NCBI GenBank assembly: GCA_013214705.1
Contig: JABSRZ010000003.1
Span: 527,443 to 591,442 of the forward strand
DNA from: Hyphomicrobiales bacterium
GTDB lineage: Bacteria; Pseudomonadota; Alphaproteobacteria; Rhizobiales; OSC116
DNA: 64,000 nt
Direction: 5' to 3'
Under the pieces are notes generated by a model, which had not been told where the DNA came from, did no database searches, and saw only the letters and a program-made list of their open reading frames with translations. This document shows, piece after piece, positions 18,644-28,192 of the stretch (position 1 is its first letter; each line of letters starts with the position of its first letter). The translations under genes and the position numbers were made by a program.

Positions 18644-19396
18644 TTAAATGGTTTCGCCGCCATCCGCCACAATCACTTGGCCGGTTACAAATGCCGAGGC
18701 GCGGGCGGCCAAAAAATGTGCCACGCCAGCAATGTCATCAGGTTCGCCAATGCGCCTTAACGGTGTGGCTTTTTCTTGTCGCGCCATAATTTTCGGGTTT
18801 TCCCACAGCGCACGGGCGAATTCGGTTTTAACCAAGCCCGGCGCGATGGCGTTAACCCGTATTTTATATTTGCCCAATTCATGCGCCAAATTGCGCGCCA
18901 AAGCGGCCTCTGCGGCTTTAGACATGCCGTAAGCGCCAATAACTGTATTGCCTTTTAGGGCGGTGATAGAGGATAATAAAATTATCGAACCCCCACCATT
19001 TTCAATCATAATTGGCGTCACCAAATTGCTCAGCCAAATTGTGCTTTGCACATTAACCCGCATCACTTTATCAAATGCGCTGTCTTCTAAGGTTGACATT
19101 GGCCCATAGGATGGGTTGGTGGCGGCGTTGCAGACCAAAATATCGACCCGCCCCCATTGTTTCATAGTCTGATCAAATAGATTCTGCACTTGGGCTTTGT
19201 CGCCAACATTGCATTTTAGTGCAATGGCGTCTTGGCCTTTGTCTCTAATCGCTTGGGCTATTGGCTCACAAGCGTCTAAATTGCGGCTAGAAATCACCAC
19301 TTTAGCGCCAGCGCGCGCATATTGCTCGGCTATGGCTTGGCCTATACCGCGTGATGAACCGGTGATGATGGCGACTTTACCCGTTAAATCAAACAT
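18644..19396 (-). CDS. short-chain dehydrogenase/reductase (SDR), second copy
   Basis: This SDR has GSSRGIGQA as cofactor motif, CNAATNPSYGP in the NNAG position, a catalytic Ser in LLSSITALKG, YGMSK as active-site pair and FVTGQVIVADGG at the C-terminus. The NPSYGP loop is typical of SDRs found in acyl-CoA degradation clusters (DHRS4-like). I moved the start from 19456 to the ATG at 19396, which has AGGAG 8 nt upstream and restores a normal N-terminus (MFDLTGKVAIITG); the tracked start would overlap the upstream oxidoreductase. The product is 250 residues. Confidence 0.9.
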   Translation of the reverse strand: MFDLTGKVAIITGSSRGIGQAIAEQYARAGAKVVISSRNLDACEPIAQAIRDKGQDAIALKCNVGDKAQVQNLFDQTMKQWGRVDILVCNAATNPSYGPMSTLEDSAFDKVMRVNVQSTIWLSNLVTPIMIENGGGSIILLSSITALKGNTVIGAYGMSKAAEAALARNLAHELGKYKIRVNAIAPGLVKTEFARALWENPKIMARQEKATPLRRIGEPDDIAGVAHFLAARASAFVTGQVIVADGGETI

Positions 19397-19421
19397 TTGG
19401 AGTGCTCCTACAGCTGGTTTA

Positions 19422-20399
19422 TTATGATGTTGTGAGAATAATCTTGCCAATGGCACGGCGGTATTTTAGGTCATTCAAAGCCTCTGCCGCTTGCGACAAT
19501 GGGTAGGTTTTACCAATATGTGGCTTGAGCTTACCTTGCTCATACCAGGCGAACATTTGGGCAAAATTTTCATTGTCTAAGGCCAATTCACGGCCTCTAA
19601 ATGCGCCCCAGAACACCCCCACAACCGAACAGCCTTTTAACAACATTAAATTGGTGGCTATATTGGGTATCGAGCCGGTGGCAAAGCCAACCACCAATAC
19701 CCGGCCGCGCCATGCGGTCGAGCGTAAAGCCTGCTCAAACAAATCGCCGCCAATGGGGTCATAAACCACATCCACCCCTTGACTTTTGGTTAGGGTTTTA
19801 AGCGCGTCTCGTAATGGAGTGGTCGAATAATTTATCAACTCGTCAGCACCAGCTAATTTGGCAGCTTGTAATTTTTCATCACCACTGGCGGCAGCAATCA
19901 CCCGCGCGCCCATTAACTTGCCCAGTTCGACAGCCGCCAAACCAACGCCGCCACCCGCGCCCAAAACCAATAATGTTTCGCCAGCTTTTAGCTGCGCTCG
20001 TTGCTTTAAGGCGTGCATAGATGTGCCATAAGTCATGGCAAAACCTGCGGCTGTGTGGCTGTCCATGCCGGTTGGTCTGGGTAGTAACTTGTCTGGTTCG
20101 ATGAGAATTTGTTCGGCAAACCCGCCATACGGAGCGATCGCAATCACCGGCTCGCCGATGCGGTTTTTGTCCACGCCTTCGCCGACAGCGTCTATGATGC
20201 CAGCAACTTCGCCGCCGGGCGAAAACGGCAATTGCGGCTTAAATTGGTATTTCCCAGCGATGATGAGAGTGTCTGGAAAGTTACAACCGCAAGCCTCGAT
20301 GGCAATGCGCACTTGGCCTTTTGCCGGGGTTAAATCATCAATTTCGGCAACAGATAAACTTTCGGGCTCACCTAATTTGGTGCATAAAACTGCTTTCAC
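19422..20399 (-). CDS. NADPH:quinone oxidoreductase-like MDR protein
   Basis: The 325-residue protein is a zinc-free medium-chain reductase. It has the QOR features CGCNFPDTLIIAGKYQ, FSPGGEVAG, MTYGTSMHAL and the nucleotide-binding motif GAGGGVGLAAVELGK (about 150). It probably reduces a quinone, enal or enoyl substrate with NADPH. It is the first gene of the four-gene minus-strand operon, divergent from the FadB-like gene across a 127-bp region with operator 2. Confidence 0.9.
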   Translation of the reverse strand: MKAVLCTKLGEPESLSVAEIDDLTPAKGQVRIAIEACGCNFPDTLIIAGKYQFKPQLPFSPGGEVAGIIDAVGEGVDKNRIGEPVIAIAPYGGFAEQILIEPDKLLPRPTGMDSHTAAGFAMTYGTSMHALKQRAQLKAGETLLVLGAGGGVGLAAVELGKLMGARVIAAASGDEKLQAAKLAGADELINYSTTPLRDALKTLTKSQGVDVVYDPIGGDLFEQALRSTAWRGRVLVVGFATGSIPNIATNLMLLKGCSVVGVFWGAFRGRELALDNENFAQMFAWYEQGKLKPHIGKTYPLSQAAEALNDLKYRRAIGKIILTTS

Positions 20400-20463
20400 G
20401 GCTAAGCATCCTCGCTGTTTTTACTGGCTTAAAAATCAACATTTAAATCAGTAAACATCAAGG

Positions 20464-20503
20464 TTGACGGCTTGTCAATAAAACAACATACTTAGTAGTA
20501 TGT
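20464..20503. promoter_or_regulatory. Divergent promoter region with TetR-type operator 2
   Basis: The palindrome ACATAC-TTAGTA-GTATGT (20486-20503) shares the CATACT-N4-AGTATG core with operators 1 and 3. On the plus strand a TTGACG (20464-20469) lies 17 bp before CATACT (20487-20492), so the operator overlaps the -10 element of a sigma-70-like promoter for the FadB-like gene. The divergent oxidoreductase operon starts 65 bp to the left and may share the control. Confidence 0.72.
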
Positions 20504-20526
20504 ATTAATTTCTGAAAGTTTTTTCG

Positions 20527-22635
20527 ATGTCTGAAGTCGTTACATTCACCGTGCAAGAAAATATTGGCATCATCAGCATAGACAATCCACCCATTAACGC
20601 TTTGGGCGTTGGCGTGCGTCAGGGCTTGGTAAAATATATCGATGCGGCCAACGCGAATAAAAATGTAGCGGCGATTGTGATTTGTGCCCAAGACCGCACC
20701 TTTCCCGCTGGTGCAGACATTAAAGAATTTGGCCAACCACCGCTCGCGCCGCATTTATCAGATGTGTGCAGCCATGTCGAAAACAGCGCCAAACCAGTTA
20801 TTGCTGCCTTGTTTGGCACGGTGTTGGGCGGCGGGTTCGAACTGGCGCTTGGCGCTCATTTTAGGCTTTCAACCGCCACGGCAAAATTTGGCTTCCCCGA
20901 GGTTTTGCTGGGCATTTTGCCCGGCGCAGGCGGCACCCAGCGCATGCCGCGCATCACCGGCGCTTTACCGGCCTTAAAATTGATGATTTCAGGCGCGCCG
21001 ATAAAGGCCTCACAGGCGCTGGAATTGGGCATAATCGATAAAATTATTGAAGGCTCAGATATCAAGGCCGAAGCTATAAAGTTTGCACAACAAATAGTGG
21101 CCGAAAAAACCAGCATAAAACGCACCGGCCAGCGTTTAGATGGCTTGGCGGATGCCGATATATATGCCGCGCAAATTGCCGCAACGCGGGCTAAATTGGC
21201 CAAAACTAACAAGCTCTTTGCACCGCTTGCCATTGTCGATTGCGTCGAGGCGGCGGCCAAAATTCCGCTTAAACAAGGCTTAGAATTTGAACGCGATAGA
21301 ATAATCGCCTGTATGCGCACCACCGAACATGCGGCGCTGGTGCATGTGTTTTTTGCCGAGCGCAAAAGCGCCAAAATGCCACCAACTGAAAAAGGTGATG
21401 CGCCAGTAAAACCCAGAACCGTAAATGTTTTGGGCATAGTTGGCGGCGGCACTATGGGCGCTGGCATCACGGTATCGGCGCTCAATGCGGGGCTAAAAGT
21501 CATTATGGTCGAGCGCGATCAAGACAGCCTTAACCGCGGCATCCAGAATGTCGAAAAGGTATATTTGCGCAACATTGCCAAAGGCCGGATGGACGCCGCT
21601 AAAATGGCGGCGATAATGGCAAATTATACGCCATCGACAAATTATGCCGACCTATCGGCTGTGGATATGGTGATAGAAGCGGTGTTTGAACAAATGGATG
21701 TTAAAAAAGCGGTATTTAAACAGCTTGATAAAGTGTTGAAAAAAGACGCCGTGCTGGCCACCAATACATCTTATCTTGATATAGATGAGTTGGCTGCAGC
21801 CACCTCTAGAGCCGGGAATATAATCGGTCTGCATTTTTTCTCTCCGGCTAACATTATGCGTTTATTGGAAATTGTTGTGCCAGCCAAAGCCTCGGCCGAG
21901 GTGGTGGCAACTGGTTTTGCCCTTGCCAAACGCTTGGGCAAAGTTGCGGTTCGCGCTGGTGTGTGTGATGGTTTTATTGGCAACCGTATATTGTCCGTCT
22001 ATGCAAAATCTGCGGTATATATGATGGAGGATGGCGCATCACCATATGAAATTGACCGCGCCATTCGAGACTTTGGCTACCCCATTGGCCTCTATCAAAT
22101 GAGTGATTTGGCCGGTGGTGACATTGGTTGGGATACGCGCAAACGCCTAGCAGATAGCCGCGACCCACGCCAAAGATATGTTCATATTGATGACAGAATA
22201 TGCGAAAATGGCTGGTTTGGACAAAAAACCGGCCGCGGTTATTACATATATGAAAATGGCGCTAGAATTGGCACAGAAGACCCCGAAATTTTAGCCATTG
22301 TTGATAAACAACGAAAAATCGCCGGCATAACCCCCAGAAACTTCACCCAAGATGAAATTATGGAACGCTATATGGCGGCAATGGTGAATGAGGCGGCAAA
22401 TGTATTGTCAGAAGGCATTGCATTGCGGCCATCGGATATCGACGTGACATTTATATATGGCTACGGTTTTCCACGTCATAAAGGCGGGCCGATGAAATAT
22501 GCTGACACACTGGGGCTAGATAAAATACTGGCCACAATAGAGCGGTTAAGCCAAGATGACCCGTATTTTTGGCAAGCCGCGCCATTGCTTAAAAAACTTG
22601 TGGCCGAGGGCAAAAAATTTGATAGTTTAAATTAG
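20527..22635 (+). CDS. bifunctional enoyl-CoA hydratase / 3-hydroxyacyl-CoA dehydrogenase (FadB/FadJ-like)
   Basis: The 702-residue fusion carries out two successive beta-oxidation steps. The N-terminal crotonase domain (about 1-190) has the oxyanion-hole segments AGADIKEFG and GTVLGGGFELALGAHFR, and the catalytic-glutamate region FPEVLLGILPGAGGTQR. The dehydrogenase half begins near residue 298 with the NAD motif GIVGGGTMGAGI and has HFFSPANIMRLLEIV (His catalytic), then C-terminal domains with GFPRHKGGPM. The layout is that of FadJ and of the peroxisomal multifunctional enzyme. It starts a plus-strand pair with the next gene, controlled from operator 2. Confidence 0.95.
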   Translation: MSEVVTFTVQENIGIISIDNPPINALGVGVRQGLVKYIDAANANKNVAAIVICAQDRTFPAGADIKEFGQPPLAPHLSDVCSHVENSAKPVIAALFGTVLGGGFELALGAHFRLSTATAKFGFPEVLLGILPGAGGTQRMPRITGALPALKLMISGAPIKASQALELGIIDKIIEGSDIKAEAIKFAQQIVAEKTSIKRTGQRLDGLADADIYAAQIAATRAKLAKTNKLFAPLAIVDCVEAAAKIPLKQGLEFERDRIIACMRTTEHAALVHVFFAERKSAKMPPTEKGDAPVKPRTVNVLGIVGGGTMGAGITVSALNAGLKVIMVERDQDSLNRGIQNVEKVYLRNIAKGRMDAAKMAAIMANYTPSTNYADLSAVDMVIEAVFEQMDVKKAVFKQLDKVLKKDAVLATNTSYLDIDELAAATSRAGNIIGLHFFSPANIMRLLEIVVPAKASAEVVATGFALAKRLGKVAVRAGVCDGFIGNRILSVYAKSAVYMMEDGASPYEIDRAIRDFGYPIGLYQMSDLAGGDIGWDTRKRLADSRDPRQRYVHIDDRICENGWFGQKTGRGYYIYENGARIGTEDPEILAIVDKQRKIAGITPRNFTQDEIMERYMAAMVNEAANVLSEGIALRPSDIDVTFIYGYGFPRHKGGPMKYADTLGLDKILATIERLSQDDPYFWQAAPLLKKLVAEGKKFDSLN

Positions 22636-22658
22636 GTTCAACATTAGATCGAGGCAAG

Positions 22659-23483
22659 ATGACAAATTTACTTAAAAATAGCGGCAATGCCGATTTTGCC
22701 AAATCTGAACGCATTGGCAATTGCATGATTATCACCATAAACCGGCCTAAAGAACGCAACCCAATCTCTGGCGAGTTATTTGAATTGGTCGAGCGATCCA
22801 TTAAAATTGCCGAAGCCGATAACAGCATCGGGGCAATCATATTAACCGGCGCAAGTTTAGAAAATGGCAAAAGCTTTTTCTGTTCAGGTGGCGATTTAAA
22901 TGCCCTTGCCGCCTTGCGTGAATATTCACCAGCCCAAAGACGCGAAACCTTAGAAGTGTTGCATAATTTCACCCGTGCTGTGCGCGGGAGCAATGTGCCA
23001 TTTATAGCCGCGGTAGAGGGCGGCGCTGCGGGCGCTGGTTGTTCCATCGCGCTGACTTGCGATTTTGTCATCAGTGCCAAAGAGGCTATGTTTTCGGTGG
23101 CTTATGTTAATGTTGGCCTCACGCCAGACGGCGGTGTGACCTCATTTTTAGCCGATATATTGCCACGCCAATTGGCCAATGAAATGTGTCTGTTGGGCAA
23201 ACCATTGCTGGCCAGCAGATTGTATGATTTGGGCGTGGTAAATGAATTAACCGCGGCCGAAGACGCGCTGGCTAAAGCCTTAATATGGGGCGAAAAATTG
23301 GCAAATGGCCCGCGCAAAACCATTGCCACCATTAAACATCTTTGCGCTGCGGCTACGGAGAATTCGCTAGAGCAGCAGTTGGAGCTAGAGGCGGTAAAAA
23401 TGGTCGAGGCGCAGGGTTTAGCCGAGGCCAAAGAGGGCATAGAAGCGTTTTTTGGCAAGCGCAAACCAGTATATAATCAATAG
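22659..23483 (+). CDS. enoyl-CoA hydratase/isomerase family protein
   Basis: The 274-residue crotonase has the oxyanion-hole motifs SFFCSGGDLNALA (about 71-83) and EGGAAGAGCSIALTCD (about 123-138), with MFSVAYVNVGLTPDGGVTSFLA following. The aspartate in GLTPDGG takes the place of a catalytic glutamate, as in several isomerase and 1,2-epoxyphenylacetyl-CoA isomerase-like members, so it may be an isomerase rather than a hydratase. It lies 23 bp after the FadB-like gene and ends convergently 24 bp before the acyl-CoA dehydrogenase operon. Confidence 0.88.
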   Translation: MTNLLKNSGNADFAKSERIGNCMIITINRPKERNPISGELFELVERSIKIAEADNSIGAIILTGASLENGKSFFCSGGDLNALAALREYSPAQRRETLEVLHNFTRAVRGSNVPFIAAVEGGAAGAGCSIALTCDFVISAKEAMFSVAYVNVGLTPDGGVTSFLADILPRQLANEMCLLGKPLLASRLYDLGVVNELTAAEDALAKALIWGEKLANGPRKTIATIKHLCAAATENSLEQQLELEAVKMVEAQGLAEAKEGIEAFFGKRKPVYNQ

Positions 23484-23507
23484 TTAAAATCAGATAAAAC
23501 CGATGAA

Positions 23508-24632
23508 TTATACTTTGCTCAACTCGATATAACGCGCCAAATGGTAATCTTCATCGCCAAATAAATGCTCTATCATCACCAAGCGTTTGGCAAAGTGGCT
23601 TACCGGCATTTCCCATGTCATGCCAATGCCGCCATGCATTTGTATGGCTTCTTCGGCGACTTTTGTGCCGGTGGCCGAAACGGTTAATTTGGCAGCGCTT
23701 AAACGCTTGGCTCGGTCAATTTTATCGCATGGCAGTGTCGATGCGTTGATGACCGCCGAACGGGCTTGCTCAATGTCCAATACCAGCTCTACCATGCGAT
23801 GTTGCAATGCCTGAAATTTGCCAATCGGCACGCCAAATTGCTGGCGTAAATTTAAAAACTCAATGGTGCTGAATTTAAGCACCTCCATAATGCCCAAAGC
23901 CTCGGCCGATAAAGCCAAATGCGCATAACCGGCTATGGTTTCGAGTAATTCAAACGCGGCATCACCTTCGGCCAACAACGCTTCTGGCGGCAATGCCACA
24001 TTGGTTAGAGTCAACTGTCCAGATCGCCCGCCTTCTACATTGGCATAATCTTGTATTTCCAACCCGGCTATATCGGCAGCAACGGCAAATATGCCAAGGC
24101 CGGATTGATCATCGACATTGCCCGACAGGCGCGCTGAAATGATGATGATGTCGGCAGCCTCAACATGTGTAACCACGGCTTTATTGCCATTAATCAGGTA
24201 GCCAGAGGCGGTTTTTGTGGCGCTGGTGGCAACATGTTGCAATTGGTAATGGCTTTGATCTTCTTCAAACGCCACCGCGCCAATTTTTTCACCGCTCACA
24301 ATAGAATTCAGCCAGTCTGCATGCTCTGCGCCGCCCGCAGCTAAAGCTTTACCAGTCAATAATGCGCCTAAAAATGGCTCGGGGCACAGGGCACGGCCTA
24401 ACGCTTCAAACACCAAGGCAATGTCAAAACCCTGACCAACAAAACCGCCTTCAATTTCGGTAAATAATGCAGCTACAATGCCCAATTCAGCCATTTCTGC
24501 CCAAATTTGGGCGCTGTGTCCAGTTTCGGAATAAGCGATGTCATTACGTTTTGAAATTGAATATTTATCGGCCAAAAAACGCGAGATTGTATCTTCGAGC
24601 ATGCGCCGATCTTCAGTTAATTTAAAGTCCAT
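23508..24632 (-). CDS. acyl-CoA dehydrogenase, small (beta-like) partner, pair 1
   Basis: The 374-residue flavoprotein has the usual N-terminal helical, middle beta and C-terminal helical parts. QFGVPIGKFQALQHRMVEL and EAIQMHGGIGMTWEMPV mark the C-terminal FAD-binding region, but the usual catalytic loop near the C-terminus (YEGTSEIQ type) is absent. That pattern is seen in non-catalytic partner subunits of heteromeric dehydrogenases such as those for steroid side chains. The next gene upstream (24646-25842) is the matching larger partner, 13 bp away. It is the last gene of the operon that starts at 30507. Confidence 0.88.
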   Translation of the reverse strand: MDFKLTEDRRMLEDTISRFLADKYSISKRNDIAYSETGHSAQIWAEMAELGIVAALFTEIEGGFVGQGFDIALVFEALGRALCPEPFLGALLTGKALAAGGAEHADWLNSIVSGEKIGAVAFEEDQSHYQLQHVATSATKTASGYLINGNKAVVTHVEAADIIIISARLSGNVDDQSGLGIFAVAADIAGLEIQDYANVEGGRSGQLTLTNVALPPEALLAEGDAAFELLETIAGYAHLALSAEALGIMEVLKFSTIEFLNLRQQFGVPIGKFQALQHRMVELVLDIEQARSAVINASTLPCDKIDRAKRLSAAKLTVSATGTKVAEEAIQMHGGIGMTWEMPVSHFAKRLVMIEHLFGDEDYHLARYIELSKV

Positions 24633-24645
24633 TTTTTGCCCTCCC

Positions 24646-25842
24646 TTATAAACCCAGCATCATTTTAGCGACGATGTTTTTTTGAATTTCGTTTGACCCA
24701 CCAAAAATAGATAATTTACGAAAGTTGAAATATTCCTCTGCCGCGTGTAAGGCGTTTTGGGGCCCAACATTCGGCCCATTAAAGCCTATTCCATCAGCTT
24801 CCGGAAAATACGGAATGGCATGTGCGCCCATGGCGCGGCGCATCAGGCTGGTTAATTGTTGGCGAATTTCTGTGCCTTTAATTTTAAGCAACGAGCTTTC
24901 TGCGCCCGGCGCAGCTCCTGCCGCCACATCGGCCAATACCCGCAAATTTGTCGTTTTCATATTTTCTAAGTCAATTTCGACTCTGGCGATGCGGGCGGCA
25001 AAATAGGGGTCATCACTCAATGGTCGGCCATTTATTTTGCGCTGTTTTGCGGCTTGTTTTAATGCCAATAATGCTGCTATTGATGAGCCAACACCGGCAA
25101 TATTGGTGCGTTCATAGGTCAACAGATATTTGGCATAGGTCCAGCCGTTATTTTCTTCGCCGACCAAGTTTTCTACCGGCACTTTTACATCGGTAAAAAA
25201 TACCTCATTCACCTCATGGCCACCTTCAATGGTAATAATTGGCTTTATTTCAACCCCGGGGGCTTTCATATCCATCAGCAAAAAGGATATGCCTTGTTGG
25301 CGTTTGCCCTCGGTTGCAGTGCGCACAAGGCAAAAAATCATATTGGCAAAATGAGCCAATGTGGTCCAGGTTTTTTGGCCGTTGACAATATAATGGTCGC
25401 CTTGGCGAATGGCACTGGTTTTAACCGCCGCCAAATCTGAGCCTGCGCCGGGTTCAGAATAGCCTTGGCACCACCAATCTGAGCCATCGACAATGCGCGG
25501 CAGCCAATGTTTTTTCTGTGCGTCTGAGCCATATTTTATCAATACCGGGGCTAACATGCTCACCCCAAACGGCACGATGGCAGGCGCATATGCCAACCGG
25601 CACTCTAGATCGAATATAAACGCTTGCACCGGGCTCCACCCCGCCCCGCCATATTCTTGTGGCCAATGATGGACAAGCCAACCTCGTTCATTTAATAAGC
25701 TGTGCCATTGTTCTAATTCGGCTTTGCTTGGTGCGCCACCTAGTTTTAGTTTTGCGGCCAATTCGGCGGGTAATTTTTGTTTTATAAAGCTCTGCACTTC
25801 AGCCCGAAAAGCTTCTTCTTCATCGCTAAAATTTAAATCCAT
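24646..25842 (-). CDS. acyl-CoA dehydrogenase, large (alpha-like) partner, pair 1
   Basis: The protein (398 residues from the ATG at 25842, which has GGGGAG 8 nt upstream; the tracked start is a GTG too close to that site) has WCQGYSEPGAGSDLA for FAD/substrate contacts (about 130-145) and ends with RKLSIFGGSNEIQKNIVAK. The position of the MCAD catalytic glutamate is a glycine (FGGSNE for YEGTSQ), while LLTYERTNIAG supplies the glutamate used by isovaleryl-CoA dehydrogenase and by heteromeric FadE enzymes. It is therefore probably the catalytic half of an alpha2-beta2 enzyme with the downstream gene. Confidence 0.9.
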   Translation of the reverse strand: MDLNFSDEEEAFRAEVQSFIKQKLPAELAAKLKLGGAPSKAELEQWHSLLNERGWLVHHWPQEYGGAGWSPVQAFIFDLECRLAYAPAIVPFGVSMLAPVLIKYGSDAQKKHWLPRIVDGSDWWCQGYSEPGAGSDLAAVKTSAIRQGDHYIVNGQKTWTTLAHFANMIFCLVRTATEGKRQQGISFLLMDMKAPGVEIKPIITIEGGHEVNEVFFTDVKVPVENLVGEENNGWTYAKYLLTYERTNIAGVGSSIAALLALKQAAKQRKINGRPLSDDPYFAARIARVEIDLENMKTTNLRVLADVAAGAAPGAESSLLKIKGTEIRQQLTSLMRRAMGAHAIPYFPEADGIGFNGPNVGPQNALHAAEEYFNFRKLSIFGGSNEIQKNIVAKMMLGL

Positions 25843-25860
25843 AACCACATCTCCCCATGT

Positions 25861-26991
25861 TTAAATATTTCTATCTGCCAATAACCAATTTGCATGGCAG
25901 GCATAATCACCCAAAAACTCGCTTAACACTCTGTTTCTTTTCATAAATAATCCTAAATCCAATTCATTGGTCATGCCAATGCCGCCATGCATTTGCACGG
26001 ATTCTTCGGTGGCATATTTGCCCAACCTATCGGCTTTGGCTTTGGCCGCACGGCTTAGTTTTTCCGCCTCATCCGCTTCATTATCCAGCGCGTTTAACGC
26101 CGTAGCCACTAGCGAGGCGGTTAATTCTATTTGGCAATATAAATCGGCGGCGCGGTGCTGCAATGCCTGAAAACTACCAATCACCACGCCAAATTGTTTG
26201 CGGGTATTGAGGTAATCCAAGGTGCGTGCCGCCACCTCTTTGGCGATGCCGACCTGTTCGGCTGCCACAATCGCGCGCCCGGCAGATAAGGCTTTGCTAA
26301 GTATGTTTTGTGCCATCTCACCTTGGACAATTAAGTCAGTTTTTGGTAATATTAAATTGTTAAATTTGGCCGTGGCGCAATTTCTGTTGTCCATCAATAT
26401 CTGCTTGTCTATTTGCAAATTATCGGTTGCCGTGGCCACACAAAATAACGCCAATTCTCCGTCTAATGTGGCGGTTATAATCAGCCGATCGGCTTTATAG
26501 CCATCTATGATAAATTGCTTTTTGCCACTAAGCCGATAACCTTGTTCAGTGGCTATTGCGGTGGCGGCTAATACGGAAGCGTCTAGTGGGTTTAGCTGAT
26601 GTTTTGTGGTTTCATCATGCGCCAATGCCATCACGCATTTGCCGGTGGCGATTTGCTCGCCCCACTGCGCCAACATCGCATCGCCCGCTGCGGCCATAAT
26701 TGTGGCGGCCATTATGGCGGTAGAGGTGAATGGCAAAGCGGTTAAGTTGCGGCCAAGCTGTTGGGCTATCAAACCTGCGGCGCGGTAGCCAAATGCACTG
26801 CCACCATACTTTTCGGGCAATATTAACCCCATCCAACCCAGCTCACTCATCTGCTCAAATGCCGATAGATCATAAGCTAAGTCTGTAGTCTCGGCTTGCA
26901 ACTTGCGAAATGCCGCCACTGGTTGGTGGTCAGCCAAATAGCGCCGCGCGCTGTCGTGCAACATTTGATTGTCTTGGCTTAAAACTTCCAT
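25861..26991 (-). CDS. acyl-CoA dehydrogenase, small (beta-like) partner, pair 2
   Basis: The protein (376 residues from the ATG at 26991; the tracked start is an adjacent TTG) resembles the pair 1 small subunit: RKQFGVVIGSFQALQHRAADLY and ESVQMHGGIGMTNELDLGLF are present and the terminal catalytic loop is not. AGGA 8 nt upstream of the ATG supports the start. It sits 10 bp after the larger partner at 27002-28180, repeating the large-then-small arrangement of pair 1. Confidence 0.87.
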   Translation of the reverse strand: MEVLSQDNQMLHDSARRYLADHQPVAAFRKLQAETTDLAYDLSAFEQMSELGWMGLILPEKYGGSAFGYRAAGLIAQQLGRNLTALPFTSTAIMAATIMAAAGDAMLAQWGEQIATGKCVMALAHDETTKHQLNPLDASVLAATAIATEQGYRLSGKKQFIIDGYKADRLIITATLDGELALFCVATATDNLQIDKQILMDNRNCATAKFNNLILPKTDLIVQGEMAQNILSKALSAGRAIVAAEQVGIAKEVAARTLDYLNTRKQFGVVIGSFQALQHRAADLYCQIELTASLVATALNALDNEADEAEKLSRAAKAKADRLGKYATEESVQMHGGIGMTNELDLGLFMKRNRVLSEFLGDYACHANWLLADRNI

Positions 26992-27001
26992 CAAATCAGT
27001 C

Positions 27002-28180
27002 CTAACTTGGCATTTTCAATACGGCTTTGGCCAATATCGATAACATTATTTCAGATGTGCCACCCTCGATGCTGTTGGCTTTTGAGCGCAACCACTGCCG
27101 CGGCGTTTGGTGGGTTTGGTTGTTGTGGCTGCTCCAAATTAATGCGCCTAACCCGCCGATGGCCATGATGTGGTTTTGGCGTTGTTGGTTCAATTCGGTG
27201 CCCAAATATTTCAGTTCGGCCGACCTTGCGCCCAATTGGTTGCCCGCCCGCATATAGTTTTTGGTCATGGCTAAATGCGCATCAAATGCCATTTCATCAA
27301 TTATAAATTTTGCCAATTCAGCCCGTAATATACTGTCATTAAGTCGGCCGTTTTCATCTACACCAATTTGCGCGCTGGCCAATGCACACACATCTGCGCC
27401 GCCAAATAACAGGTCAGACCCGCCAATCATTTCGCGCTCATGGTTGAGCAGATATTTAGCAATTGTCCAGCCTTGGCCGCGCCCGCCAACTATATTTTGT
27501 TTTGGCACTTTTACCGCGTCAAAAAAGGTTTCACAAAAAACCGATTCGCCCGAAATTAACTCGATAGGTTTGGTCGAGACCCCTTGGCTGGTCATATCAA
27601 ATAATAAAAACGATATGCCTTTATGCTTTTTGGCGTCAGGCTCGGTGCGCACCAAACAAAATATCCAGTCGGCTTTGTCGGCATAAGATGTCCAGATTTT
27701 TTGCCCGGTGACGCTGAAATAATCACCTTCGTCCACGCCTGCGGTTTTTATCGAAGCTAAGTCAGAACCGGCATCTGGTTCGGAATATCCCTGACACCAT
27801 CTAATTTCACCGCTGGCAATTTGCGGCAAATAATGTAGTTTTTGGGCTTCAGAACCAAATTCTAGCAAGGCTGGACCTAACATGCCGATGCCAAAACTTT
27901 GCAACGGCGAACGAGCGTTTATAGCTTGCATTTGTTCGGCCAATATTTTTTGCTGGGCGCCGTTTAGGCCGCCGCCGCCATATTTTTTTGGCCATGCGGG
28001 CACTGTCCAACCGCGGGCGGCCATCCGGTTTAGCCATAAGCGCTGGTCGTCAGAAACAAATGCAAATTCGCGCCCACCCCAACATATTTCATCATCAGGC
28101 ATCGGCGTGCGCATAGTTTTGGGACAGTTCTCATTTAGCCAGTGGCTTACCTCTGCTCTGAAATGGTCGATATCCTGCAT
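27002..28180 (-). CDS. acyl-CoA dehydrogenase, large (alpha-like) partner, pair 2
   Basis: The 392-residue protein has WCQGYSEPDAGSDLASIKT (about 128-146), YLLNHEREMIGG with a candidate catalytic glutamate, and the C-terminal SIEGGTSEIMLSILAK. As in pair 1 the residue in the MCAD glutamate position appears to be glycine. The resemblance is to FadE-type subunits of cholesterol and cyclic or branched acyl-CoA degradation. It follows the MDR oxidoreductase gene by 12 bp in the same operon. Confidence 0.89.
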   Translation of the reverse strand: MQDIDHFRAEVSHWLNENCPKTMRTPMPDDEICWGGREFAFVSDDQRLWLNRMAARGWTVPAWPKKYGGGGLNGAQQKILAEQMQAINARSPLQSFGIGMLGPALLEFGSEAQKLHYLPQIASGEIRWCQGYSEPDAGSDLASIKTAGVDEGDYFSVTGQKIWTSYADKADWIFCLVRTEPDAKKHKGISFLLFDMTSQGVSTKPIELISGESVFCETFFDAVKVPKQNIVGGRGQGWTIAKYLLNHEREMIGGSDLLFGGADVCALASAQIGVDENGRLNDSILRAELAKFIIDEMAFDAHLAMTKNYMRAGNQLGARSAELKYLGTELNQQRQNHIMAIGGLGALIWSSHNNQTHQTPRQWLRSKANSIEGGTSEIMLSILAKAVLKMPS

Positions 28181-28192
28181 GCTGTTTTCCGC

